The position numbers were made by a program, and so were the translations under genes. Positions 19,588 to 28,565 of a stretch of 46,375 bases of DNA are shown in pieces. Numbering within the stretch: the stretch's first letter is position 1; each line of letters starts with the position of its first letter. The stretch covers positions 1 to 46,375 of the forward strand of contig JAFAZI010000063.1 in assembly GCA_019239875.1 (NCBI GenBank), written 5' to 3'. This DNA is from Frankiaceae bacterium. Its GTDB lineage: Bacteria > Actinomycetota > Actinomycetes > JAFAQI01. The notes beneath the pieces were generated by a model, which did no database searches, was not told the DNA's origin, and worked only from the letters and a program-made list of their open reading frames with translations.

Positions 19588-20598
19588 CTAGCTGACCCCT
19601 GCGTAGGAGTGCAGCCCAGTGATGACCGTGTTGACGACGTAGTAGTCGACCATCAGCGCACCGAACGCGATCAGGGACAGCATTGCCGCGCGGCGGCCAC
19701 GCCAACCGGCGGTTGCGCGCGCGTGCAAGTACGCCGCATAGCCGAGCCAGGTGATGAACGACCACGTCTCCTTGGGGTCCCAGCCCCAGTAGCGGCTCCA
19801 CGCCTGCTCGGCCCAGATCGCGCCCGCGATGATCGCGAAGGTCCAGACGGGAAATGCGAACGTGATCACCCGGTAGGCGAGCCGGTCGAGGCGCTCCGAG
19901 GACGGCAGCGAGTTCATCAGACCGCTGCGCTTGGCGCTGAGCTCGGCGACCGCCGCCGTACCCGGACCGAGCGAGACCTGCGGCTGCGACCGCAGTCGAC
20001 GCAGCAACAGCCCACGTAACGGCGGCTGGCCGCGCTCCCACCGCTCCTTGAGCAGGTAGAGCACGGTGACCACGCCGGAGACCATGAACGCACCGGTCGC
20101 GGTGATGGCCGCGACGACATGGATCTTGATCCAGTACGAGTTGAGTGCCGGGACCAATGGCCCCGGTGCGGCGTAGAGGACGGTGCCGGCGAGTCCCAGG
20201 TACAGCACCACCGGGGCCATCAGGAAAGCGCCGAGGAAGCGAACGGATTCGCGGCCGACGAGCAGGACGAGGTAGATCGTGACGGCCACGAGGGTGACCA
20301 TCACCGAGAACTCGTACATGTTGCCCCACGGCACGCGATGCACTGCGGCGGCGCGGGTGATCACCGACGAGAGGTGAAAGCCCCACCCGATGACGCTGAG
20401 CGCGACCGCCGCGACACCGACTCGCTTGGCGCGCTTGCTCTCCCCCACGCCGACTTCGCCGTCGACCGGTGGCTTCGCCTGCAACCGGCGAGTGGCCGCG
20501 AACTCCGCCGCGTAGCCGAACATCGCGAACGCATACACGAACACCGCCCACGTCAGCAGCACATCGGAGATGTGTGCCAGATGGAGATTCGGTGTCAC
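19588..20598 (-). CDS. ccsB: Cytochrome c biogenesis protein CcsB (CcsA-type heme handler)
   Basis: System II cytochrome c maturation membrane protein, 336 residues, working with ResB to export and attach heme outside the membrane. The diagnostic WWD-type motif is seen as WGWDPKETWSFITW near residue 267, flanked by membrane helices. Conserved His residues occur in YLHARAT and LHSYAG regions. It is the last gene of the hemL–phosphatase–resA–ccdA–resB–ccsB unit, 2 bases after the resB stop. The start at 20598 is GTG. A polar loop near residues 160–200 contains LKERWERGQPP. Confidence 0.93.
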   Translation of the reverse strand: MTPNLHLAHISDVLLTWAVFVYAFAMFGYAAEFAATRRLQAKPPVDGEVGVGESKRAKRVGVAAVALSVIGWGFHLSSVITRAAAVHRVPWGNMYEFSVMVTLVAVTIYLVLLVGRESVRFLGAFLMAPVVLYLGLAGTVLYAAPGPLVPALNSYWIKIHVVAAITATGAFMVSGVVTVLYLLKERWERGQPPLRGLLLRRLRSQPQVSLGPGTAAVAELSAKRSGLMNSLPSSERLDRLAYRVITFAFPVWTFAIIAGAIWAEQAWSRYWGWDPKETWSFITWLGYAAYLHARATAGWRGRRAAMLSLIAFGALMVDYYVVNTVITGLHSYAGVS

Positions 20599-20600
20599 GC

Positions 20601-22211
20601 TCAGTCCCTCTCGGTCGGCCGGCCGAGCTGCTTGGTGAGCTCGTCCAGCTCATCGACGAAGCCGCCGACGTCGGTTCGTGCCAAGCCCGCCGCTTGGATC
20701 ACGGTACTTTGCGTGCCGCCCGAACCCGTCACCGGTACGGCGCGGATCCAGAACCGCCGCCGGCGTACCCGAAGCGAGCCCAAGAGGCCCGCGATGATGA
20801 GGATCGCCGCGACCAGAACCGTGGTCTTCCCCGGTTGGTGCGCGACTTGGAAAGTCGCCCACTGGTGAATTCCGACGAACTTCACCGTCGATCCGTCGCT
20901 GAGCTTCCAGCTCTGCCCGGGCTTGAGGGTCGTCTGGTCGATCTCCTTCAACTTGCTCACGTCGAGGGAGTAGACCGACTGCGGGATGCCGGTGCTAAAC
21001 CCGAGATCACCCTTGAAGGCCGCGAGCTGGAGCACCGGGTTGTTGAGGCCCGGGAAGCTCGAGGTGAGCTGTCCGCTCGGCGTGACCGCCGCCGTGGGGA
21101 AGAAGAACCCGGTGAGGCCGAGCTGCCCGGGGTGCGGGCGATCCTTCCCGTCGACGTTGAGGTGGGGCACCTTCAGCACGCCATGGGAGAGGAACTGGGC
21201 CGTGTCCGGCAGGAAGGGCACGTCGCCATCGGAGACGACGACGCCGTACTTGTTGGTGATCCGCAGATCCATCGAATAGCCGTGGCCGACCAGGAAGACC
21301 TTCGCGTCGCCGGTGTTGAGTGGATGGTTGACGCGAATGTCGTAAGGCTTCGATGGCGCCGTCGGCGACGCCTGGTACGCGACGACCGCATGGAAGTCGG
21401 TCGGCTCACCGTTGCTCGCGTCGTACGACGCCGAGAACCGGTCGAGCCGGAATGAGAAGGGTGACAGCTCGGAGTCCGAGTAGAACCACCTCGAGGGCTG
21501 AAACACGTCGTAAGCCTCACGCCCGTTGGCGAACGTCTCGCGCTGCTGCTTGAGGACCGTGCCCTTGTAGCCGAACGCGGTGCCCACGGCGATGCCGAGC
21601 AACAACAGCAACAGCGCGATGTGGAACACGAGGTTACCGGTCTCGCGGAGGTAGCCCTTCTCGGCGGCGACGGTGACCGCCCCATCAGACTCAGCTCTGA
21701 TGTCCGCTCGCCAGCGTGCGTCCCTGAGGTGTCGCCGCACCCGCTCGGCGACGGCCGCCGGCGACTCAGTCGTGGTCCACTCCGTCGCTGCCCGGAGTTT
21801 CGAGAGGTTCCGCGGCGCGTTCGGCGGACGTCGCCGCAATGCCTTGGCGTGCAACCGAATCCGCGGTACGACGCAACCGACGATCGAGACGAACAGCAGC
21901 GCGAAGATCAACACGAACCATGGCGCCGCGAACACGTCAAAGAGGTAGAGCTTGTCGAAGAACGGCCCCAGCTGCGGATGCGACGCGATGTAGTCGTTGA
22001 CCTTCACCGGGTCCAGGCCGCGTTGTGGCAGGACCGTTCCGGGGATGGCCGCGACCGCGAGCAACGCGAGCAGCAACAAAGCGGTTCGCATGCTCGTGAA
22101 GTACCGCCACAGCGCGCGGAGTCCGACGAGGAGCCCGCCGCGGTTCGGCATCGTCGGCCGCTCCGGCTGCGTCGAGAGCTGGTCGGTGGTCCCCTCGTCG
22201 ACGACGGTCAT
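20601..22211 (-). CDS. resB: Cytochrome c biogenesis protein ResB (Ccs1)
   Basis: System II partner of CcsB, 536 residues. Three N-terminal membrane helices (for example MRTALLLLALLAVAAIPGTV), a large extracytoplasmic domain, and a last helix near residue 480 fit the ResB family. The order FTSMRTALLLL, then GTVLPQRGLDP, is characteristic. The ATG at 22211 overlaps the ccdA stop (TGATG); 21 upstream in-frame codons over ccdA are rejected. The C-terminal tail is acidic and cytoplasmic. Confidence 0.92.
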   Translation of the reverse strand: MTVVDEGTTDQLSTQPERPTMPNRGGLLVGLRALWRYFTSMRTALLLLALLAVAAIPGTVLPQRGLDPVKVNDYIASHPQLGPFFDKLYLFDVFAAPWFVLIFALLFVSIVGCVVPRIRLHAKALRRRPPNAPRNLSKLRAATEWTTTESPAAVAERVRRHLRDARWRADIRAESDGAVTVAAEKGYLRETGNLVFHIALLLLLLGIAVGTAFGYKGTVLKQQRETFANGREAYDVFQPSRWFYSDSELSPFSFRLDRFSASYDASNGEPTDFHAVVAYQASPTAPSKPYDIRVNHPLNTGDAKVFLVGHGYSMDLRITNKYGVVVSDGDVPFLPDTAQFLSHGVLKVPHLNVDGKDRPHPGQLGLTGFFFPTAAVTPSGQLTSSFPGLNNPVLQLAAFKGDLGFSTGIPQSVYSLDVSKLKEIDQTTLKPGQSWKLSDGSTVKFVGIHQWATFQVAHQPGKTTVLVAAILIIAGLLGSLRVRRRRFWIRAVPVTGSGGTQSTVIQAAGLARTDVGGFVDELDELTKQLGRPTERD

Positions 22212-23068
22212 CAGACCGACTCCCACGAGTAGGTCGGGAGGCTGTTGCGCAGGTCGATCGCCAGCTGGTTCCACTCACCGGTGACCAACAGGATCCCGAC
22301 CACCATGAGCAGCAGCCCGCCGCCCCGAACCACCCATCCGTAGTGCCGCTTCACGAACGCGAAGGCGCCGAGCGCCTTGCGGAAGAGCAGCCCGGCGGCG
22401 ATGAAAGGGATGCCGATCCCCAGGCAGTAGGCGATAGACAGGATCGCTCCGCGACCTGCGGTGGCCTGCTCCGCGGCGAGTCCGACGACCACCCCGAGGG
22501 TCGGACCGGTGCAGGGTGTCCATCCGACGCCGAAGGCGATGCCGAGCAGGGGCGCCCCGGCGAGACCGACGGCCGGCAGCCGGTGGAAGCGGAACTCCCG
22601 CTGCAGGCCCGGCAGGAACCCCATGAACGCGACGCCCATCACGATCGCGAACCCACCGGCGATGCGGTCGATCAGCACCTGGTGGGTGACCAGCTTGGCG
22701 CCCCACGCCCCGAAGAAGGTCCCGAAGGTCACGAAGACCATCGAGAAGCCCAGGACGAAGAGGATCGAGCCGAGCAGCACGCGGCCGCGGCGATGCGGGT
22801 GCGCTCCCACGGACTTCTCGGCGGCTTCGACCGCGACCGCGGCACCAGGACCATCGACGACGTCGGGCCGCGATTCTTCCGCGGCGAGATCGGCCGCCGA
22901 GAGACCGGTCACGTACGACAGATAGGCCGGAACCAGCGGTAGCACGCATGGCGAGAGGAATGACGCAAGGCCGGCGAGCATCGCGACGGGGATTGCCAGG
23001 ATCAGCGACCCGTTGGCTGCGTGCGGCAAGCTCGCCTGTGCCGCAGCCACAACGTGACCGGCGATCAC
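22211..23068 (-). CDS. ccdA: Cytochrome c biogenesis membrane protein CcdA (DsbD-like)
   Basis: Transmembrane thiol reductant carrier, 285 residues, which passes electrons from cytoplasmic thioredoxin to the outside ResA-type protein. The two redox cysteines are Cys 41 (FLSPCVLPLVPAYLSYVTG) and Cys 186 (GWTPCTGP), as expected. Between helices 1 and 2 there is a 40-residue acidic/alanine insertion (about residues 58–97), longer than in the Bacillus CcdA. GTG start overlapping the resA stop (GTGA). Confidence 0.93.
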   Translation of the reverse strand: MIAGHVVAAAQASLPHAANGSLILAIPVAMLAGLASFLSPCVLPLVPAYLSYVTGLSAADLAAEESRPDVVDGPGAAVAVEAAEKSVGAHPHRRGRVLLGSILFVLGFSMVFVTFGTFFGAWGAKLVTHQVLIDRIAGGFAIVMGVAFMGFLPGLQREFRFHRLPAVGLAGAPLLGIAFGVGWTPCTGPTLGVVVGLAAEQATAGRGAILSIAYCLGIGIPFIAAGLLFRKALGAFAFVKRHYGWVVRGGGLLLMVVGILLVTGEWNQLAIDLRNSLPTYSWESV

Positions 23069-23655
23069 GTCGTCGTGTCCTGCAGCGCGAACTCGAGCAT
23101 GTTCTTCAGATGCGTGTAGTCAACGCTGTCGGTGGCCTTCGCGGCGATCCGGCCCTGGCGGTCGAGCACGATCGTGAACGGCGTCGTCTGCGGCACCGCT
23201 CCAGGGAAGGCGAGGATGAAGGCGTCCGACTGGTCGAAGATGCTCGGATACGTCACGCCGTGCGAGTGCTGGAACGTGAGCGCGGCCGCGCGGTTGTCCC
23301 GCTCGTCGATCCCGACGAGCTGAACGCCCTTCGCGCGCTCCTGCTCGAACAGCGTCTGCAGCCAGGGCGCCTCCTGCTCGCATGGCGCGCAGTTCGAGGA
23401 CCAGAAGTTCACCATCACGACCTTGCCGCGATAGTCCGCCAGCGAGATCGGATCGCCCTCCAGCGTCTCCCCTTTGACGTCGCCGGCGGTCTGGCGGTCG
23501 GCGCTCGGATAGAAGTGGGCAGTCGGCGAGCCGCTGAAATCGCTCTGGAATGAGCCGCCCCCGTTGCTGGCATCGACGACGTTCTTCGCGTTGCAGCCGG
23601 CAAGCCCGCCGACGACCGCGACGGCGGCGATCAGACGGGCGACTTTGCCAGGCAT
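23065..23655 (-). CDS. resA: ResA/TlpA-like thiol-disulfide lipoprotein
   Basis: Extracytoplasmic thioredoxin-fold protein, 196 residues, that reduces apocytochrome c haem-binding cysteines. A lipobox LAGC ends at Cys 21, so the mature protein is probably lipid-anchored. The redox site is CAPC at residues 89–92 within FWSSNCAPCEQEAPW, and the cis-Pro region TTPFTIVLDRQGRI is present. ATG 23655 is chosen because AGGA lies about 10 bases upstream; a TTG three codons earlier has the ribosome site too close. It overlaps ccdA by four bases. Confidence 0.9.
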   Translation of the reverse strand: MPGKVARLIAAVAVVGGLAGCNAKNVVDASNGGGSFQSDFSGSPTAHFYPSADRQTAGDVKGETLEGDPISLADYRGKVVMVNFWSSNCAPCEQEAPWLQTLFEQERAKGVQLVGIDERDNRAAALTFQHSHGVTYPSIFDQSDAFILAFPGAVPQTTPFTIVLDRQGRIAAKATDSVDYTHLKNMLEFALQDTTT

Positions 23656-23679
23656 TGCAACCAATTCCTGCCGATACCT

Positions 23680-24339
23680 CTACGCGCCGCCGATGCGCTG
23701 GCGGCCGCTCTCCCCGGCCGGTTCAGCGTAGTCGACCCGGATCAGACGGCCTTCCTCGTACACCAGCGACGTGATCGACGCCAGTGCGCACCGGCGTCGA
23801 TCAGGCCGGTGCCACAACGTCTTGCCCTCAGCCTTGCGGCGTGCGATCTCGATCGGCAGCTGATGGCTGACGAGCACCGCTTCGTGACCGAGCGCAGCGT
23901 CCCGGGCGTCCGCGACGGCGGCGAGGACACGGTCGGCGACATGGGTGTACGCCTCACCCCACGACGGGCGGAACGGGTTCCACAGGTGGCGCCAGACCGA
24001 GGGGTTCCGGAGCGACCCGTCGCCGACGCCGAACGTCTTGCCCTCGAAGAAGTTCTCCGACTCGATCAGGCGGTCATCTGTCGTCGGCGCGACCCCGAAC
24101 TCCGCAGCGATCGGCGCGGCCGTCTGCACCGCACGCTCGAGCGGCGAGGACCGCACGACGGTGACATCGCGACCCTTCAGCACCTCGGCCGCGAGCCGCG
24201 CCATGCCCTCGCCGGCTTCGGACAGCCGATAGCCGGGGAGCCGGCCGTAGAGAACTCCGTCGGGGTTGTGCACCTCTCCGTGGCGGACGAGGTGAACGGT
24301 GGTCTTGGTCACGTGGCCATCTCTGTTGTCGGGGCTCAT
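23680..24339 (-). CDS. Histidine phosphatase family protein
   Basis: Phosphoglycerate-mutase-like phosphatase, 219 residues. The phospho-histidine motif [10 protein letters not shown] lies near residues 17–26, with [10 protein letters not shown] (second Arg) and a later VSHQLPIE (catalytic His). The substrate is unknown. The same gene lies between hemL and the thioredoxin gene in M. tuberculosis (Rv0525). The ATG overlaps the hemL stop by four bases (ATGA), so it is co-translated with hemL. A link to heme or cytochrome c assembly is suggested only by this conserved position. Confidence 0.85.
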   Translation of the reverse strand: MSPDNRDGHVTKTTVHLVRHGEVHNPDGVLYGRLPGYRLSEAGEGMARLAAEVLKGRDVTVVRSSPLERAVQTAAPIAAEFGVAPTTDDRLIESENFFEGKTFGVGDGSLRNPSVWRHLWNPFRPSWGEAYTHVADRVLAAVADARDAALGHEAVLVSHQLPIEIARRKAEGKTLWHRPDRRRCALASITSLVYEEGRLIRVDYAEPAGESGRQRIGGA

Positions 24340-25634
24340 GGGCGGGCCGCTGCCGCAGCCGCGGCGGCAGCTGGCAGTGCAGCGGCAATCCGGTCGATCG
24401 CGGCGTCGTCATGGCTCGCGCCCACGAACCATGCCTCGAACGCCGACGGTGGCAGATAGACACCGCTGTCGAGCATCGAGTGGAAGAACGCGGCGTACTG
24501 CGCGACCGACGTCGCCTTGGCCGTCTCGAAGTCGATCACGTCGTGATCGAGGAAGAACACCGAGAACAGGTTCCCGGCGGTGTTCAGCCGGTGCGCGACG
24601 CCGGCCTGCTGGAGCGCATCGACGACCAGGGCACTGACGGCGGCGGCGGCCTTGTCGACGCGGGTGTACACCTCGCCGGTGCATTGGGCGAGCTGGGCAA
24701 GGCCGGCAGCCACCGCAACGGGGTTACCCGACAGCGTCCCCGCCTGATAGACCGGGCCGGCCGGTGCGAGCTGGGCCATCACGTCTGCGCGGCCACCGAA
24801 GGCGGCCGCGGGCAGGCCTCCGCTCATCACCTTGCCGAACGTGAAGATGTCGGGCGCGACGCCCTCGAGGCCGAACCAACCGGCCTCACTCACCCGGAAG
24901 CCGGTCATCACCTCGTCGAGGATGAGCAGCGCGCCGTGCCGTTCGGTCAGCTCCCGCAGGGCAGCGTTGAACCCGGGCTGCGGAGCAACCACTCCCATGT
25001 TGGCCGCCGCGGCTTCCGTGATGACACACGCGATGTCCTCGCCGTGCTCGGCGAACACCGCCGCGACCGCTTCGACGTCGTTGTACGGCAGGACGATCGT
25101 GTCCGCGGCGCTGGCACCTGTGACGCCAGGCGAGTCCGGAAGGGCAAACGTCAGGACACCGCTGCCGGCGCTGGCGAGCAGCGAGTCGACATGACCGTGG
25201 TAGCAGCCCGCGAACTTCACGACCTTCGATCGCTGGGTGACCCCGCGCGCCAAGCGCACCGCGCTCATCGTCGCCTCGGTGCCGGAGTTCACCAACCGGA
25301 CCTGGTCGACCGGGCCGACTCGATCGACGATCAGCTGGGCCAGATCGACCTCGCCGGGTGACGGTGTCCCGAACGACAGACCGTTGGCAGCCGCCGCGGC
25401 GACTGCGGTCACGACCGCAGGATGGGCATGCCCGAGGATCGTCGGCCCCCAAGAGCACACGAGGTCGACGTACTCGACGCCGTCCGCGTCGTACAGGTAT
25501 GGACCCTGGCCCCGCACCATGAACTTGGGCGCCCCGCCGACGGCGCGAAAGGCACGAACCGGCGAGTTGACGCCGCCGGGGGTGACGCGCTGGGCGTGCG
25601 CGAACAACTCGTCGGAACGCGAGTCGCGGGTCAC
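24336..25634 (-). CDS. hemL: Glutamate-1-semialdehyde 2,1-aminomutase
   Basis: PLP enzyme converting glutamate-1-semialdehyde to 5-aminolevulinate, 432 residues, the normal length. It has the N-terminal [13 protein letters not shown] signature, [15 protein letters not shown] at 116–130 and the PLP lysine Lys 268 in [18 protein letters not shown]. The phosphate/substrate loop reads EAAAANMG where EPxAxNMG is usual. GTG 25634 is chosen because homology starts there; 85 upstream in-frame codons are rejected since they lie over a divergent gene. No Shine-Dalgarno sequence is present, so a leaderless mRNA is possible. It heads the resA–ccs unit. Confidence 0.95.
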   Translation of the reverse strand: MTRDSRSDELFAHAQRVTPGGVNSPVRAFRAVGGAPKFMVRGQGPYLYDADGVEYVDLVCSWGPTILGHAHPAVVTAVAAAAANGLSFGTPSPGEVDLAQLIVDRVGPVDQVRLVNSGTEATMSAVRLARGVTQRSKVVKFAGCYHGHVDSLLASAGSGVLTFALPDSPGVTGASAADTIVLPYNDVEAVAAVFAEHGEDIACVITEAAAANMGVVAPQPGFNAALRELTERHGALLILDEVMTGFRVSEAGWFGLEGVAPDIFTFGKVMSGGLPAAAFGGRADVMAQLAPAGPVYQAGTLSGNPVAVAAGLAQLAQCTGEVYTRVDKAAAAVSALVVDALQQAGVAHRLNTAGNLFSVFFLDHDVIDFETAKATSVAQYAAFFHSMLDSGVYLPPSAFEAWFVGASHDDAAIDRIAAALPAAAAAAAAARP

Positions 25635-25718
25635 AAATCCAATTGTCTCAAGCGGTTTCGGGCGAGAGGTGGGCGAGGTCCGTAGCGCGACCCACGGCGT
25701 CCATGTGAGGCTTCGGAC

Positions 25719-26954
25719 ATGTCTGACTTCGGAGTGACGGCGGATCCGGCCAGCCTCGGGATCGACGGCGACCGACTGGCTCGGATCGACGCACACTTCG
25801 AGCAGTACGTCGATGACGGCCGCCTGGCGGGCTGGCAGGTCTCGGTTGCTCGACGGGGCGAGATCGCACACATCGCCTCGTACGGCCACGCCGACCTCGA
25901 GGCCGGTCGCGCCGTCGAGCTCGACACGATCTGGCGGATCTACTCGATGACGAAGCCGATCACCTCCGTCGCCGCGATGATGCTGTACGAGCAGGGTCGG
26001 TTCGAGTTGATGGACCCGATCAGCAAGTGGCTACCGGAGTTCTCGAACCCCCGGATCTACACGGGCGGCTCGGCCCTCAAGTTCTCGACGGTTCCGGCAA
26101 CCGAGCCGATCCGGGTCTGGCACCTGCTGACACACACCTCCGGGCTCACCTACGACTTCCACCGGGTGCATGTCACGGACGAGATCTATCGAAACGCCGG
26201 CTTCGACATGGGCTCACCGAAAGGCCTCGACCTGGCGGGCTGCGTCGCCGCGTGGGCGGCATTGCCGCTCGCGTTCGAACCCGGCTCGGAGTGGCTCTAC
26301 TCGGTCGCGACCGACGTTCTCGGCCGGCTCGTGGAGATCTGGTCCGGTCAGACCCTCGACGCCTACTTCGCCGATCACATCCTGCGCCCGCTCGACATGC
26401 GCGACACCGGCTTCACCGTGCCGGAGGCGGACCGCGACCGGCTCGCGGCGCTGTACGCGATGGCACCTGGCTTGGCCGAGAAGATCCGCTACGACCAGTT
26501 CGGCAAGGCCGCCACTCGAGTGCCGGCATGGCTGTCCGGTGGCGGCGGCTTGGTGTCGACCAGCCGCGACTACCTGCGCTTCACCCAGATGCTGCTGAAC
26601 GGTGGCGAGCTGGACGGCGTTCGCCTGCTGTCGCCGCGGACGGTGAAGTACACGGCGTCGAACCACCTGCCAGGAGGTGCCGACCTGACGTCGTACGGCC
26701 GCCCGTTGTTCGCGGAGACGAGGTACGACGGGGTGGGCTTCGGACTCGGCCTCGCGGTCACGCAGGATCCCGTGGCCTACAAGAGCCTGACCAGCGCCGG
26801 CGAGTCCTACTGGGGCGGGATGGCGAGCACAGCGTTCTGGTTCGATCCGCAGGAAGAGCTCGCGGTGGTGTTCATGACCCAGCTGTTGCCGTCGAGCACC
26901 TATCCGATCCGCACCCAGCTCAAACAGCTCGTCTATCAGTCCCTCGTCGACTGA
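25719..26954 (+). CDS. Beta-lactamase-fold serine hydrolase (class C/esterase type)
   Basis: Protein of 411 residues in the beta-lactamase/transpeptidase-like superfamily. The nucleophile motif SxxK is S76-M-T-K79 ([20 protein letters not shown]). HTSGLTYDF and [16 protein letters not shown] (the YxN-like Tyr) follow in the normal order, and [19 protein letters not shown] is a further family block. There is no signal peptide, which points to a cytoplasmic esterase rather than a secreted beta-lactamase. ATG 25719 has GAGG 8 bases upstream. It is divergent from hemL and followed by a strong hairpin. The substrate cannot be told from sequence. Confidence 0.88.
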   Translation: MSDFGVTADPASLGIDGDRLARIDAHFEQYVDDGRLAGWQVSVARRGEIAHIASYGHADLEAGRAVELDTIWRIYSMTKPITSVAAMMLYEQGRFELMDPISKWLPEFSNPRIYTGGSALKFSTVPATEPIRVWHLLTHTSGLTYDFHRVHVTDEIYRNAGFDMGSPKGLDLAGCVAAWAALPLAFEPGSEWLYSVATDVLGRLVEIWSGQTLDAYFADHILRPLDMRDTGFTVPEADRDRLAALYAMAPGLAEKIRYDQFGKAATRVPAWLSGGGGLVSTSRDYLRFTQMLLNGGELDGVRLLSPRTVKYTASNHLPGGADLTSYGRPLFAETRYDGVGFGLGLAVTQDPVAYKSLTSAGESYWGGMASTAFWFDPQEELAVVFMTQLLPSSTYPIRTQLKQLVYQSLVD

Positions 26955-26975
26955 CCCTCATCGCCCAACCGTCTT

Positions 26976-27011
26976 GAATCGTCGGTTTCGGCGGTGCGAA
27001 ACCAACGATTC
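26976..27011. terminator. Strong bidirectional hairpin
   Basis: GAATCGTCGGTTTCG (26976–26990), a 6-base loop GCGGTG, then CGAAACCAACGATTC (26997–27011) form a 15-pair stem with a single mismatch. It sits between the converging serine hydrolase and methyltransferase genes, so it probably terminates both transcripts. Confidence 0.75.
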
Positions 27012-27026
27012 ACGCAGCTTTGGCGG

Positions 27027-27833
27027 TCAGGATGGGCGGCGGACGGTTGCCAGCAGGTGCGGGCTGACGCCCATCACTTCCGGTACCCGCTCGAGGGCTC
27101 GTGCGCTGTCGATCACGACGGCGCGCCGCGCCGGGTCCGCCAGCCGCTCACCGAGGTCGCCGAGCGCGAACGAGATCCCTTCCAAGCCGACGAGGTCCAC
27201 GAGGTCGAGACCGGCGTCGAACACCTCCGCCCGCACATCATCTGGTCGGTGTGTGTAGCCGCAGAAGGCCCCGTCGTGCAACGCCGGCAGGTCGCCCGAG
27301 GCTTCGACCTCGGCAACGAATTCCGTCATGCGGGGGAACTCGATCGACAACTCGGCGGCGACCGCACCATCGAGGCGCGGCGCCCACCGCGAGATCACCG
27401 CAACGAACACCGGGCCACCGTGCTTGACGATCCGGCCGGCCTCGCGCAGGGACTGGACGCGGTCCTCGCGCACAGCGAGGTGATAGAGCGGACCGAGCAG
27501 CAGCACCGCATCGACGGACGCGTCAGGCAGGTCGAGGTCGCGCGCATCGGCCGTCGCGGTAGTCACAGCCGGCAGGGCGAGGCCGGACACGTGCTCGACG
27601 TGCGAGCGCACGAGATCGCGGTGGTGCACGGCGTACCCGAGGGACGCTAGCCATTCCGTGTAGCGACCCGGCCCGCCTCCGATGTCGGCGACGACGGCCG
27701 GGGCGGGAGGCAACGTGCGGAGGATGACCTCCGTCGTCCGCTCGAACTCCACGACACCGTTCGGCTGCTCGAGCCGGCGAGCCTCCTCGCCGCGGGCGTA
27801 GCACGCCTGCATCTCCTCCGGACTCGCCGCCAT
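27027..27833 (-). CDS. Class I SAM-dependent methyltransferase
   Basis: Protein of 268 residues with the methyltransferase motif I VVADIGGGPGRYTEWLASLG near residue 43, DLDLPDASVDAVLLLGPLYHL (motif IV region) and AGRIVKHGGPVFVAVISR (post-motif). The substrate is unknown. It is probably a stand-alone gene, 69 bases upstream of the TMEM175-like gene's stop codon. The ATG start at 27833 has no ribosome site; an ATG seven codons on follows GGAGG too closely to be preferred. The 69-base gap to the next gene shows no clear signal. Confidence 0.8.
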   Translation of the reverse strand: MAASPEEMQACYARGEEARRLEQPNGVVEFERTTEVILRTLPPAPAVVADIGGGPGRYTEWLASLGYAVHHRDLVRSHVEHVSGLALPAVTTATADARDLDLPDASVDAVLLLGPLYHLAVREDRVQSLREAGRIVKHGGPVFVAVISRWAPRLDGAVAAELSIEFPRMTEFVAEVEASGDLPALHDGAFCGYTHRPDDVRAEVFDAGLDLVDLVGLEGISFALGDLGERLADPARRAVVIDSARALERVPEVMGVSPHLLATVRRPS

Positions 27834-27902
27834 CTGTCGAGTGTGACGATCCGTGTCGTGACCGCCACCGAATAAGCCGCGGACCCACGGGTGCCGGTGA
27901 GG

Positions 27903-28565
27903 TCAGCGGCGGCGGAGAGGGTCGAACGCGTAGTAGATCGCGACGGCAGCATGGAAGCCGAGCGTCAGCGGCGCCGAAAGGAAAGACAGCCCGAGCGTGG
28001 CCAGGTACACGAGGTTGCCGACCCCGAACTGCGTGCGGGTCTGGCGGACCGTCGCGTCGTCCATCGGCACTTTCAACAGCGCACCGTTGCGCGAGGACGC
28101 ATGCCACCAGACGGCGCCATAGAGCAGCCCGCAGAGCGTGATCGACAGGCTGTAGAAGAACGCCGCGGCGTGGGCATCCGCACCACCCTTGGTCAGGTTG
28201 GCCGCGAGCACCCGGGTCGGAAAGGGCGTGAACGCCAGCATCATCAACAGCAACAGGTTGAGGATCGTCAGTCGCCGATCGACCCGCGCAACCTGGCAGA
28301 ACAGCGAATGATGATTGATCCACGTGATGCCGATGATCAGGAAGCTGACGGCGTAGGCGGCGTACTCGGAAACCAGAGGGCCCGTGAACAGCTGGTGCAG
28401 CAGCGAGCCGGTCCCGTCGTCGCTCTGGCCGATGTCGAGGACCAGCAAGGTCGCGGCAATCGCGAACACCCCGTCGCTGAACGTCTCGAGCCGGCTCGCG
28501 GACATGTCGCCCCGAGCGCCGACGACTGCGCTGTCGACCGCCTCCTGTGGGGCGTCGCCGGTCAT
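27903..28565 (-). CDS. TMEM175/DUF1211 family membrane protein
   Basis: Protein of 220 residues with six predicted helices. The first carries the family hallmark FSDGVFAIAATLLVLDI at residues 29–45, the selectivity-filter helix of bacterial TMEM175 potassium channels. ITWINHHSLFCQVARVD is a second conserved block. The ATG at 28565 overlaps the hemB stop by four bases (ATGA); an alternative is Met 21, just before the motif. Channel activity is inferred from the family only. Its coupling to hemB makes it the last gene of the heme operon. Confidence 0.85.
   Translation of the reverse strand: MTGDAPQEAVDSAVVGARGDMSASRLETFSDGVFAIAATLLVLDIGQSDDGTGSLLHQLFTGPLVSEYAAYAVSFLIIGITWINHHSLFCQVARVDRRLTILNLLLLMMLAFTPFPTRVLAANLTKGGADAHAAAFFYSLSITLCGLLYGAVWWHASSRNGALLKVPMDDATVRQTRTQFGVGNLVYLATLGLSFLSAPLTLGFHAAVAIYYAFDPLRRR

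Noticed and set aside
25635-25889. N-terminal extension of HemL by 85 residues
   Set aside because: It covers the divergent serine hydrolase start and shows no similarity to HemL; the normal length is reached from GTG 25634.
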